This document shows positions 13,801-42,489 of a stretch of DNA of 64,000 nucleotides, in pieces. The stretch spans positions 9,448,743-9,512,742 of the forward strand of contig NC_044027.1 in NCBI RefSeq assembly GCF_900496995.4, read 5' to 3'. The notes beneath the pieces are model-generated. The model saw only the letters and a list, made by a program, of their open reading frames with translations. It searched no databases and was not told the origin of the DNA. The position numbers and the translations under genes were made by a program. Positions within the stretch are counted from its first letter, which is position 1. Every line of letters starts with the position of its first letter. The DNA is from Aquila chrysaetos chrysaetos. Lineage: Eukaryota > Chordata > Aves > Accipitriformes > Accipitridae.

Positions 13801-16800
13801 CACCAGTTTTACAGTATGTCCCAACATGTGTGGACTCAGTGTGGAGGGAGGAGCTGGACCCTCCTCATTCCTAAAGCAAAAGTGACCAAATCCTGACCCG
13901 GGTGTCCCCTGAAATTGCAGTTCCCTGCAGAACCTGCAAGGTTTTGCCCACAGACTGTTATGGGTCTGTCTGTTCCTTTATAGCACGGGCTGTATCTTAG
14001 GCAGCTCTGCCCGTGGTTGGGGCCCTTGCTGGCCTGTCTCAGCTCCCCGCCAGCCCCGAGCTCTGCACACAGGCAGCACAGGATTTTGTGCAGCCTCTTC
14101 AGCTGATACAAGCAGAAAGCAGGAGAGTTTGTGGCTTTGCTCTTTCATTTGCTTTTTCTCCTGCTGTTCGAAGGGCCGTTTTCTGAGGCAACCAGGGAAT
14201 AAAAAAAAGAGAAACATGGCTGAAATCCCAGACACTTGCCATCTTTACTTCCTTGGTTTGGAGTTGACTGTGTTTCAAGCCAGGAACACTGCTTGGATGC
14301 TCTCTGAACCAGGGTCAGGTGTGGTTCCTCATGCTCTGTAACCTGCCACCTTCCCCACCTTTTAAAGGACACTGATTGCACCAAATTCTGATAAGGTACA
14401 GGGGGGGAAATCTGTGACGAGTGGTCACAGGCTGCAATGGGGATGCAGTGGGGTCGTGAGACCTCCATCCTCAGAGATGCAGAATGCTCAGCCTGACACC
14501 GACCTGGGCAAGCTGGCCTGGCTGTGATGCTGGCTGCGTGTTGGGCAGATGGTTGGGTCCCTTCCAGCTGAAGTTATGCAGCGATTCCATGACAAAGCTG
14601 CACAAATGCTTACGCTGCCTGAGGTAGGACAGCCTGGCAGAGGACTGCAGCGCCCCTTTCAGCAGCAATTTTAGTTAAACTTGTTTAAAGTGTTTGTTGA
14701 CCCTGGTGTTAGAAGAACCCCCACTTTGGTGTGAACCCTGAGAGTGTCAGGAGCTGTCAGCCTCGTGGGTGCCCGGGGCTGTCCTGTGTACTAGTGTATA
14801 TATGTACACACGCACACACTCTCTCTCTGTGGGTTTTCCCCCACTTGGCAGTGCTGGAAATAATTGGAAAAAGGATTTCTTCTGCTTAAGGGAAATTCTC
14901 TTGGGGCAGGATACATAACCTTTCCCATGCTACCTTAGGGCATGTGCTTTGGTTGAAGCGATGTAGCACTTGGAAGAAGGGTACTATGCTGCCAATAATT
15001 CATTTTTTCCAAACCAGGCTTCTTAGAAAGGAGGCAAAGGGCTTGGTAAAGATAGTAACAACCTACATTAAGTTCACATTTAAAATCCATCTTCTTCCTA
15101 ACTGGGTTTGTGCTCCAAAGCTCACTCTGATTTCTTCCCGCTCTGGTGACCTGCACCTTCAGGAGAAAGGAGGGAAAGGGACATTGAGAAGCACTGAGCC
15201 CTTCCTGGGAGACCTTTGCTCTGGTGGCATAAGGGCTTCATGCACTTTAAGGAGACTGAACTTTCTCATTTCCCTGAGACAAAACAGGCCTTGAAAAGCC
15301 AAATCTTTGGGATTCATGTCTTCCTGTGTTACCAAACATTAGGATAGAATATCTGAATTTTGTTATGGTTGGGTGTAGGGTACCGAAGGCCCAAGGGGCC
15401 AGCTTCCCCCCCTCCACCTACGATGTGCCGTAATGGTGGATCCAGTAAAGTCAAGCGCTATTTACTGTGGGTACAGTGGGAAAGGGAGAGCTGAATCCCG
15501 CATCGCCCAGCGGGTGGGAGCCATTGGTGGGTGCTCATGGGGGTGCGAGTCCCATCTGAGGTCATGAGCAGCACAGTGGGGTGTGAACCGCTCACTAATG
15601 GAGCTCTTCTGCTGTGTCTGAACCTGGCTGGATCGCCCGGTGTGGTGGGAGGCAGGTGGCGTGTGGCTGTGCCATCAGGGCTGTACCCCTGCACTCGCTA
15701 CCGCCAAGCCTGATGCCATGGTGCTTGGCCGGCTGCTGAGCCCATCTGTCCCCACGAGCGGGAATTTGACGCTGTGGCCCCTCTCTAGCAGAAGACCACA
15801 GTGCTGGGGAGATACCCTGCTCTTTGCAAAGGGAGGGGTGGTGGTCTCCATCCATTGCCTCCTGCCACAAATGGTGGCCTTGGGAACACCGTACCCTTCT
15901 GCAACGTCCGCAAGGGCAGGGAACCACACCGAGTGGGTGACACGAGAAGTACAAAGGGTGTCAAAAGGGGGGGGAAAAAGGAAAGGAAGCTTTTTCTGGC
16001 ATAAAGGCAGGGAGGAGCCTGCTTTCTGAAGGAGCTGCAGGCAGAAGCCCTGGCTGGAAATGGGGCTTGGGCAGCACATGCCCATGGCTCACCACTGTGG
16101 GCATCCGAGCAGAGCAGCACTCAGTGCTTCATCGCTTTTCCTAGGAGTCGGGCAGGCTGGTGTCCCCGCAGGGGCTAAATGCAAGCAGTACCGACAGCAA
16201 ACTTCCAAAATGAAGGTAATCCCGCAAACCTTGTGGGGTTTTTTGGGGGAGGGAAGATGCAGAGAATCCCTCGGGCTGAAATCATGAACCCAAATTGCTG
16301 CAATGCCCTCACATGCCCATGCACAGCCTGAAATAACCCCCAGTGCTGGAAGGGCTGACAGTAAACTGCTCCCATGGGGAGCCCTTCACCATGGGGTGAC
16401 CTCACAGCAGCATTTTGTGAGGGCTGTGTTCCTCCAGGTCTCCCACAGCAGCTAGGTCTGGTTGCCTTTGCCAGCCAAGGCACGGCAAGTTTGGGCACCA
16501 TGACCCATGCCTGGGGTCCCATTAACTACCCCCAGGCAAACCTCAAAGCATGTTGGCATCAGCAGCACCGCTCTGACTTTTTCCCTGGCCCAGACAATCT
16601 CTTCTCCCCATCCACAGAATAAGAAACCCCCGATTTCTGCTCAGTGTGCCTCCAACCCATGTGAAAAAGCAGTGCCATGGGGAACCAGAGCTCTTTCCAG
16701 CCCGAGTGAAGGCCCTGTGTGCTGAACACCAAACACCCAACTGTTGGCAACAGCGGTACCATGGGCTCTTGTTGTTTTTTTCTCTTTCAGATGTATGACC

Positions 16801-17700
16801 ACAATCATCAAAACCCACAACCATCAGAAATGAAGTGATCCCCCGATAAACCAATGTACACATCCATTAATTCACTGCATGTTCCTTTCCACTTAACAAT
16901 TTCCTTTATTAGAGAATTTATTTTTTTTTCCCTTACAAATTCTTTAAAAAACAAATCATTCTTTTTACCATGTAGGTATTTTTTGTTTCAAATTCAATGA
17001 CTTGATTGTTTTTTTCATTAAACACAATGATTTTTGCCTATCCTGTTGCAAAGGTTCACCTGTCTGGTTCGCCGTTGTCACAAAAGAGGTCAGGTTGGTG
17101 CTAAAAATGTGGGGAGCAGCGCTTGCAGACCTGCTAATGACGGGCTGCTCCAAATAGCTTCATGTATTTAATTTCCATGGTCCACCATTATAGCCTTAAG
17201 GCGTACCTATCTTCTGTGGGACTGCTCCATTGCAGGGATGAAAGACTCAGAAAAGTTTTCCAAGATTCATCTTTAGATTTAACGTTTGTCTCGTTTAGAT
17301 GCTCCTAGCACTGGTTTAAGCCCACCTTCCTTGGTGTTCGTGTTCTTCAAGCCGGAGTTTTCCTATCCTGCCCCAGAGGTTTGTGACTTTATACAGAGAA
17401 AGCTTCTTTATCAGCCCTCCTTGCCTGCTTTATCCATGTATTTGCTCTTTGAATTCCCTCTGTTACATCTTTCAAGCGTTGTTGCACTGCAGAAGCCAAC
17501 ATCCATCAGGAAAACACAGCCGTTCTCGAGGCATCTGACTTGACGTGCTCAGCTCTGGCCGCAGAGTCTCTGGGAGGGAAAGCTCTGCAAATCCCTCTCC
17601 CTGAGTTTTGTGAAGTAAGGATTAACTTTTTGGTGCTGGAGATTTTTATTGTCATTTAGATGTTGGTCGCAATTAGATCGTGGAAATAGGTAACAGCACA
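10900..17700. other. Intergenic region, RPL12 to ZMYND19
   Basis: About 6.8 kb in which I recognise no protein-coding exon. It contains a degenerate CR1-like 3' end (14.47-14.61 kb), a locally CpG-richer patch (about 15.4-15.95 kb) and an AT-rich stretch (about 16.87-17.3 kb). Open frames here are short, overlap on both strands and resemble nothing known to me. ARRDC1, which flanks ZMYND19 in human, is not seen. Confidence 0.6.
14470..14610 (+). mobile_element. Degenerate CR1-like LINE 3' end
   Basis: The stretch reading roughly 'ggatggttgggtcccttccagctgaagttatg...gattccatgac' resembles the CR1 3' untranslated end (ggtcccttccaacc...attctatgatt) with many changes. No coding part is recognisable. 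The boundaries are approximate. Confidence 0.4.
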
Positions 17701-17739
17701 CTCATCCTGCTCATGTGAGGACCGCGGCCGAACCAAACT

Positions 17740-18741
17740 CCCCAAGGACAAAATGTCCCCGGAGCCCCCTCGCTGCAACGACGGGTCGAGCCCGGCTCTT
17801 GCTCTAGGCCCCTTCCTTCCCCGCGCCCTGCGTGGGTTTTGGCAGGGATGCCTGTCCCAGCGGGCGCAGCCGCTGCTGGGGTGCCTGGAGAGGCGTCAGC
17901 GGCGCTTATCACGCTTGGCAAGAACGGACAAGCGCTACGTCCCTTCACGGACAAGCGTTACTTCACGGACGAGCGATGCTTCACGTCGTGTCCCCGCGGG
18001 ACACCCACGCGGGCACGTTTTGCCCCGGAGTCGGCGTTTCCCCTCCCAGCCGTTTTCGCGCTCTCTGCCCCAACATCCCACGGCCCGAGCGGCTGCGGGT
18101 CGCCACGCACGTGCCGCCGGGCACCGAGCAGCGCTTGCCTGCCGGCGGAGGAGGAGGAGGAGGAGGAGGAGGAGGAGGAAGAAGGCCGGGGGCTGCGGAC
18201 GGGCCGGCCGCTGAGGGGAAAAGCGGCGGCCTGGGGCTGGGGCTGGGCCCCCCCTCAGAGGCCGGGAGGGAGGCGGGCGGCGGGCACGAGCGGCGCCTTT
18301 AAGCCCTGCCCCCACCACTCGCCGCTCTCCAGTGTTGGCGGCACAAAGCTTCCCGCGAACGTGACGTCACCGCCCGCGCCTCCCTCTCCCGCCCGGAGCC
18401 CGCTCCCGAGCCCGCGCCCGCGCGCGGCCGCCCGCCCCACCTCCCCCCCTCCCCGCCGCCCCTTCCCCACGTGACCCCGCGCCGCGCCGCGCCGCCGATT
18501 GGACGACCCGGCGGCGTAGTAGAAGCGACGCGCCGGCGGCGCGGGGCGCTATTGGCCGGGCGGCGACGGGTGGGAGGTGGTGCGGCGCCCCGCCCCCCCT
18601 TCCCCCGCCCCTCACCCCCCCTCCCGGCCCGGGTGTGCGCGAGGCGGCGGCGCGTGGCAGCGGCGGCGACTCCCGCTGGCGGGCTGCGAGGGGCGAGCGC
18701 GGGCGGCGGCGACCCCGACCCCGGCCCGGGCCGGCCCCGCC
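17740..18741 (+). promoter_or_regulatory. ZMYND19 CpG-island promoter and 5' UTR
   Basis: Strongly CpG-rich DNA ends at the ZMYND19 start codon. Visible motifs are a perfect cAMP-response element TGACGTCA at 18362-18369, an E-box CACGTG at 18468-18473 (CACGTGAC), and reversed CCAAT boxes (ATTGG) at 18498-18502 and 18551-18555. No TATA box is obvious. The transcription start is not visible directly, but the CRE/E-box/CCAAT cluster places it somewhere in 18.4-18.7 kb. Confidence 0.7.
18146..18184 (+). repeat. (GGA)n trinucleotide microsatellite
   Basis: An almost perfect run of about 12-13 GGA units ends in GGAAGAAGG, inside the CpG island upstream of ZMYND19. It is purine-only on the plus strand. 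Confidence 0.9.
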
Positions 18742-28425
<9,684 letters not shown>

Positions 28426-28789
28426 CTGGGTGGCACAGGCCTCTTAGCAGCAGGATTCCTTCTCAAAGGCATTGGACTCTTGCTTTTGCACAGTAATGAC
28501 AGACTGCTTATTGAAGCCAGAGGCACTGAAGAAGAAAAACCCTGTGATGCTTGAGCAGAATGGCTGACTGAACTAAGCCAGCTCTGACTGGTGCTGTGGA
28601 AAGGGATTGGGTCTACCCTTCCAGTATTATATTCTCAAGCAAAAAGACTACTGTGGAGGCTCCAGGCAGGAAGCTTCTCGTTATTTATATGTTAATACGT
28701 TTGTAAACTCATGTACAGTTTTTGTTAGAAATTCTTGATAGGACTCATTAACTGTAATGTTCAGATGAGAACATGTTGTTGGCCTAAAA

Positions 28790-28833
<44 letters not shown>

Positions 28834-30900
28834 TCATGTAGCAAAAGCTTTTCCTCCCATGTGGCTAGAAGTATCTGTGGCAGTGCCAAGGCCGGAAGGC
28901 AGGCTCCGACATCAGCAGGTACTCTGGAGAACTCTGCATGGAGGTTATATTTTAAAAAAAAAAAAAAAAAAAGGGGGGTGTGTGTGCAAACAAAGTAAAG
29001 GTTGGAATGAATTGTTGTCTACTACTCTCTAGCTTTCTCCCGTTCCCTTCCAGCTGCTTTCAGAGCACAGTCACACTTGGATGTTGGAAATACCTACTCA
29101 GTAGGAACCAATGCACCAGAAACTGGAGCGGGGTGTAGGGGACCATCTGGGATCTGTGCATACAGGCAAGCTATAGCATGTCACTGCCTTCAGAGAAGGG
29201 CTGCTGGAGATAGTGCTTTAAGCAACCAGTATTTTAGAAGGCTGAATTAGTCTTCTTGTTATGAAACCTTTGTATATAAAGTAGTTGTAGGGAAGCTCAG
29301 GTAGTCAGCTGTGTGTGGATGTGGTTGCCCTCGTGGCTTCCCCCCGTAAGCATAGCAAATACTATAGTGATGTGCAGATATATTTAAATGATCTAATATT
29401 TGGTAATTTGAGTTATTTATTCATTTTTTTTAAAGAGATGCCATCAATCCAAGAATCACTTTTTGATTTTTTTTTTTATGTAGTAATGAGTAAAAATAAT
29501 ATGGGAGGAGGATTTGGCTTGCAGAGTACACGCCTGTTTTTCTTTTCAGACATTTTGTCATACATAATCTGAAAGTTTTTTCTTTTTCATTTTTGCCTTA
29601 GAAATATAAGGAATATCAACTGAGTTTCCTGAAGAACTAAATGGATAATGTAGTGCCAGGTGTTAGCCTTGCTTCACAGTAGGAGAATGTGAGCTGCTGA
29701 ATGCTTAATGCAGAGCCTTTCTCAAAGTGCTTAGTGAAATAGGTATTTAAATTTTTTTTTTTGTAAAAGCTGTGAAGAATTTTGATTTTTCAATCAGGAT
29801 TCACTTTGCCACTTCATGTTGCAATGTTGGTCTTGCTTGTATTCAATTTGTCAGAAAATTGAACTGCTGTGGACTTCCAGTATTATATTACATTTCAAAT
29901 ATCTGCACAGGAAGTTCTTAATTATTAGTATTTGGGTGGGTTTTCATACTTTAGCTTGAAGCATCTTAGGAAATAACAAAGAACTTCGGAAGCTTCCTGC
30001 TGGAAGTTCACTTGGTAGGCACATTGTCAAGTTGCAACTCTTAATTCATGGATATACTGTAACTTTCTGTTTAGGCAGCCTAAAATGCCCTTAAGTATGA
30101 AGAAGTCAAGCAGGACCTAATCAAATTTTCCTGTAATGGGTGATTTTTTTTTTTCAGGAAACATTCAATTATTTGCTTTAAATGAACGGCACAGTTTTTG
30201 ATGAATGTAAAATGGGACATAAGGAGTATTTTTTGTATTTGAGGTAATCAATTGAGAAGGGCAGAAGTACTGACTTTTTTTTTTTCTTGCCTTTTTAAAA
30301 GGCTGCTATTTGTCATGCCAGTTTTCCATTGTGTTATCAGTAATCATGTTTAGCAAACTGAAGTGCAGTCTTGGAGCGTTTAAACACTTCTGCAGCACTG
30401 AGCAGGGAAAATGGTTAGTCCTAATGTTTGTAATGCTGCTGCAATAAGAAACGAGGACAAAGATAGACTGCAGATGAAGTCCTGATGGGGCAACAGGTAG
30501 ATTCCTCTTGAGCAGCAGATGAAGGGAATGAAGGAAGGGTGAGACTCAAACTAAAGAGTGCAAAGCTAGGGTGGTGGGTGCTTAGGGCAATCCTGATGCC
30601 AGTGAATGTGAGAGGGAAGGGGATGGGAGGGTGGGGTGAAGCAGGTGGGAAGGGAAGGTGCCCACTAAGTCAGAGGTCAGTCAGACCATCAGTTGAATGA
30701 AAAGTAGCAAGTTGCCTGGACATCCCAAAAGGGCTTGGTGAAATAACACAGGTTCTGATTTCAGCATGTAACCTTGTGCCAGAGGAGGGAAGTGGCTACA
30801 GGGATTTTGACTCTTAAAAAGGTCCTGGGGACTGCAGTAACCATGTCACTGCCTGCAGAACAGTTTTTCCTGATTGGTGTGGGAAGTTGTGTGATCAACA
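28426..30900 (+). other. ZMYND19 3' UTR and downstream spacer
   Basis: I find no AATAAA in the first 2 kb after the stop; TATAAA near 29,275 and similar variants are possible signals. Two A runs (28793-28830 and 28954-28972) dominate the start. The rest is AT-rich with several T runs (about 29,430-30,290). No coding region is recognised, so the 3' end of the transcript cannot be fixed from sequence. Confidence 0.5.
28793..28830 (+). repeat. Poly-A tract, 38 bases
   Basis: An uninterrupted run of 38 A lies 367 bases after the ZMYND19 stop. A second run of 19 A lies 123 bases further on at 28954-28972, followed by G6 and a TG repeat. Confidence 0.95.
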
Positions 30901-31399
30901 ATTCTGGCAGAAGATCTTTGTAATTTACAGAGATCTTCCCTTTTTGTAAGGTGTGTCACAAAGGAACCAGTTACACTTGAACATGGCAGCTCCGCTTCAT
31001 ATAGCCAATACGGTTTTTCAGAGGATGAAGCTCATAAAGGACCTCCTTTGCCCTCTTCGAGAAAACAGGCTGACATGGATATCCTCATATGGGCAAGTAT
31101 TTAAAAAGCACAGGGTTAGAGTACGTGGTCCCTTACCTTGGAGCAGGCCTGTGCAGTACTGGTAAATGAGCTGACATTTCAAGGAGTTGCCCTGATGGAG
31201 ATAATCTTCATCTAAGATGCTTCCTCCAGGTAAAAAGAACTGCATCTGTATCTTTTATTCCTTGGTTCTCTGAAGCATGGAGTACTCTCTGTATACACCC
31301 CTGATTCACCTGTGGACCAGAACAAGGCTTAATGATATTTGAGCCTTTAACGCACCCACAAGATTATACTTCCAAGTTTTCCTCTGTGGTGGCGATTTA

Positions 31400-33200
31400 A
31401 TTTTAAATGAAACTGGTGAAGGTAAAAGGGACAGCTAGGATACTTAAATGCTTGCAGGTGGCATGGAGACAGTGTAAGACACCGCATTTGGGACAGGAGC
31501 AAGTATTTATGACCCGTCAAAACAGGTTTGAGAGGACGAAAAGAGGTTGGTGTGATTAAACAGCACTGTGTGGGTTGCTCGTAGAGTAAGAAAAAATCCT
31601 TCATAAACTGAATTGTGTCCAAATGTAAAAGATGAAAGAATAAGATTTGGCAGGTGAAGTGTGAAAAAAAGCAAACAGAAAAAAACAAACCCCAAAATAA
31701 TGCAAAGGAAAATGGAATACGAAGAACATTCAAGTCATAAAACTGGCACAAATAATGTTGAAAAAATCAGGAGCAGGGAGACTGCCAGAGTCAGTAGATG
31801 TGATGCACAGTAAAGGGAAGGTCTGACCTGAGGGTAAAGTCCCAGCGGGGGGGGTGTGGGGGCAGAGAGTGAGTTGTTTGCTGTGAAAGAGCTGGGGGGG
31901 TTCATACAGGAATACTTCCACATGGAGAGCTCAACAGAGAATCTGTTTAGAACTGAAGTGCTTTTGGGAGAGATTAAAGTTCAGATGAAACGAGCAGTAA
32001 CAAGTTGCCAGGATGGTGCCACCTATGGCCTCTAAGGGAGCTCAAGGATGAATAAACCGAGCTACGAGCTGGGATAGTGACCCCTCACTCAGTACCTGTG
32101 GCAAATGTGACAACAGCTTCTGAAATGAGTCTCAGGGCAGATGTGGCAAACTACAGTCAGGTGAACGCAGCACTTGCACTTAGCAAATTCATAGATGCTA
32201 TGATGCAGCATCAGTGGGTAAATATTGGGGAAGAGTCAATACAGTTTTTGTACAGGGATGTCATGCTTCAAAACTATTGGAATTGTTCTAATGGCATCAA
32301 CAAGCAGGGGATAAAGGGGATTTTGTTGGTAGTCTGCTTGAAGTTCCAAAATGCACTTGATCATGACTTTGCTTAAGGCACTTAAGGAAGAAAAGCTGCT
32401 ATGGGAAAAGGGGGCATGTCAACACACGGACAAACAACAGTTTAAAAGACGAAAAAGGGAAGAGTTAGAGGGAGTTTTTTTGGGGGTGGAGGGAAGTCAA
32501 CAGTCGGCTAGCCAATATGTGAAATAATTGGGAAGAAGTAATGAATCGGGAAGGTGATAACATCCACCGGTGAGGTTATTCAGTGTAATAATAATATAAT
32601 AAAGGCTGAGTGAAGAATTGCAGGAGGATCTTATGAGACAGACTGGTAGATGAAATTTGGTGTCAATAAACATAGTGTTGCTTATGGGAAAACATCAGAA
32701 GATGAGCCCTTAGCTGACTAGTTTCACTCAGCAATGAGACCTTTCGGTTGTGAAACACAATCCTGCAGAAATTTCTGCTTAGGGAACAGCAGCAAACCAG
32801 GCTCAAGGAAAGGAGGGGAGAGCAGAGACCAGCACCACGGCATAAATGGGCTGTGTGCTGCGTCCCGAGTGCGCGGTTCGCACCCTCCCGACTTGGAAAG
32901 GACTGGGAGGAAAGGGGACTGCTCAGGGCAGGGAACGGGATCCCTCTGTGGTCCAGAACAGCTTCTGGGAAGGCACAGCTACATCAACCACGTCTGTTCT
33001 GGAAGAGGGTTGAGTGACAGGGATGTGAGGAAGGACTTTAAGAGTGGCAGAGGGAGGATGCCAAGGGAATACTGATGCCGATTTTCTCTCTAATGAGCAG
33101 CTGCTGGTTAAAACTGAGCAGCAGTCCTTCACCTGACACGCGTTTGAGCTGCACAGCCCTTTCCTCGGGATGTGGTGGGTGCCTGGAAGGAGCTTGGACG
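31400..33200 (+). mobile_element. Ancient CR1/L3-type LINE remnant
   Basis: The best segment, 32,600-32,750, reads 'ggaggatcttatgagacagactggtagatgaaatt...' then '...cttatgggaaaacat' and 'ttagctgac...cactcagcaatgagacctt'. These match in order the old vertebrate CR1/L3 reverse-transcriptase tail (thumb region, then 'caccactcaggaaagagatctt'). Later pieces (about 32,880-33,050, 'ggaaaggactgggaggaaaggggactg', 'gggatgtgaggaaggactttaagag') fit its 3' half. Everything is frame-broken. The left limit is uncertain; the right limit lies just before the DPH7 CpG island. Confidence 0.5.
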
Positions 33201-33259
33201 AGTTAAAGTAAAAACCCTCATCCGAGGGCGGTTAAGGACGAAGCTCGGCACCTTCCCGC

Positions 33260-33529
33260 GCTGCTTGTGCCAGCAAGCCCGTCTTGGGCCGCCGGGCTCC
33301 TCTTCCAGGCTGGGCAGCGGCGCAGCCCGGAGAGCGGCCGGGCTCGGCGGGGCCGGGCGGGGGCAGCACCGCCGGCGGAGCCCCCGGCGGGCCGGGCCGA
33401 GCCGAGCCGGGCCCGGCCCGGCCCGCCCCGCCCCTGACCGGGAAGCAGACGGGCGGCGGTTCCGCTGCGCGGCGGCGCGGCGTCCTCGGAGCCGTCCCGC
33501 CGCCCCGCGCAGGATGAGCCCGCCCTGAG
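33260..33529 (+). promoter_or_regulatory. DPH7 CpG-island promoter with minimal upstream ORF
   Basis: GC-rich DNA with Sp1-type boxes (for example ccccgccc at about 33,423-33,433) lies immediately before the DPH7 start codon. A four-codon upstream ORF, ATG AGC CCG CCC TGA, lies at 33514-33528, and the main ATG follows one base later at 33530. The transcription start is inferred to lie within this island. Confidence 0.65.
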
Positions 33530-40703
<7,174 letters not shown>

Positions 40704-42145
40704 CCAGTCCCAAGGGAGAGGGGTAGGAAAACTGGACTGAGAGCGACATCTGAGCTTATGCCCTGTCTAATTTCTGTTGGGCTTTTCCAGTTTTATTGTT
40801 GAGCTTCTGAGTCTTTTAAGGCCAATACTTGATGGGATTACTGGTATTTTATTTTCAGCGCTGAGGAAAGCCTTTGCTTTGAGGCGTGTGGTCAGGCACA
40901 GACACGTTTATTTAGTTTCCCCTTAATGTACTCGTTCAAAGTAGGACAGCCTTCCTCTCAAAGGCTGCTTGTTTGTACCTTATATTTGAATCCCTTCAAG
41001 GCTGGTTTGCATATGTACAATTGGTCTGTTAAGCCCGTTCTCCTTCCATCACAAACCAAACTTGTCTGCGCTGCTACATGTAGACAAACACAGTGTGTGG
41101 TCAGAGGTTTCCCTGAATGTCTCAGAAAAGCCCATGAGCAGAGGCTTAGCTGTGTGTGTAGCTTGCTGTGTGAGCTGTAAACTAGTAAGTACCCTGAGAA
41201 GATGCTCAAAGACAGTGCAGATACTGACAGTGCAATATGCTTATAGTCGTCTTTAGTAGGGAGAAATTCTTTATTAGAAGGAAATCCAGACTGGCTGGTA
41301 TGACAGACAGCAGTTCAGTGACAGGAAGCTTTGTTCTGAGCAGGGCCTTTCTTGGAAGGATTATTGTGTACCTGCACAGCCTAGTTTTACATCAGACTCA
41401 TCACCTGGTTGCAATCTCCCTTTATCACTCTCCAAGCTAAGCACAACCTGGTTTAGCATAAATTGTGTAGCAAGCCCCGCTCTGTTTTAGTGCCACACTT
41501 AACCACCCCCCATAGCCTCTTGGTATCAGACTCATGTTTTCCGCTCTCCATAGCGAGATGTACATTTAGGTCCAAAGTCAAGATCTTTCAGATTTGTAAA
41601 GGTGAATAGCTTTAAGATCAAAACATCCAAAAAGCATAAGCAGTGTTTCCTGACATCTTTTAAGTTCAAAATAAGTAAGTACAGAAACCAAAATCTTAAC
41701 AACATTGCCCTGACTACCTCCAGGAATGGCTGCAGAATTTCTCATGGTTGCTCCATTAGCTTTCTTTTTTCACTGTGAAATATCAGCAAAAGACCGTTTC
41801 TGGAACACTTTCTCTATTATCTTCCTAGAAACAAAAAAACCAGCTTAAACTTCTAGCTTGCATGGTTTCTCTTTGAGGGTCCTAAAGAATTAGTTGTCTG
41901 GAGGGAAAGAAACACCAGCAACAGGTATCTATCTATCTGTAACAGTGCTGCATCTAAAACGAGGTACAGCAGGTAAGAATTTTACTGCTTTGAAACTCCT
42001 TTTTCAAGGGTGAATGTGTATTTTAGAAAACATTCTTGAGCACTGTTACATGAAGATTAGTATTGTGAACCAGAGCTTTTGTTAAAAAAAACAAACCACC
42101 CTATTTTTGGATGTTTCTAAAATAAAATCAATATAAGTGATTTAT
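40704..42145 (+). other. DPH7 3' UTR (inferred)
   Basis: About 1.4 kb between the DPH7 stop and the first canonical AATAAA, at 42121-42126 within 'ctaaaataaaatc'. No other gene is seen here. The length is plausible but an earlier non-canonical signal cannot be excluded. Confidence 0.5.
42121..42126 (+). terminator. Candidate DPH7 polyadenylation signal AATAAA
   Basis: The first AATAAA downstream of the DPH7 stop on the plus strand. It lies about 1.2 kb before the candidate end of the convergent MRPL41 transcript. Confidence 0.5.
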
Positions 42146-42489
42146 CTTTCTTAGTCATTTTGATTTTAAAAAGTCCTTCCCAGTTAGTCCTTGTGAGGAC
42201 CTTCTGCCCCATCCTGTGATGGCTCCACCTCTTTGAGGGCATTTGGTTGTGGTGTTGAATGTTCTTTGGGAGTCAGAGTAGACAATCCAGTTCCCTCATG
42301 CCTCAGTGAGAACACTGAGGGTGTATCCCTGTAGCAGCCTGGCTTTTGACTGTGACTCTGTCTTAAAAGGCTGTAATGCTTTTTTTTTATTTCTGTGTGA
42401 GATTAAGAGGAAACAGCCTGAGGTTAGTGAAGCTGGAGTGCTGTCACAGAACACGACCAGATTGGGGCACTCAATTTATGCATTATGCT

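Noticed and set aside
17839-18474. Plus-strand frame with a poly-Glu tract upstream of ZMYND19
   Set aside because: The Glu run is just the (GGA)n microsatellite read in frame. No conserved protein was recognised.
32077-32376. Possible retroviral or unknown protein frame of 99 codons
   Set aside because: No motif is recognised, and it lies in a region better explained as a decayed LINE.
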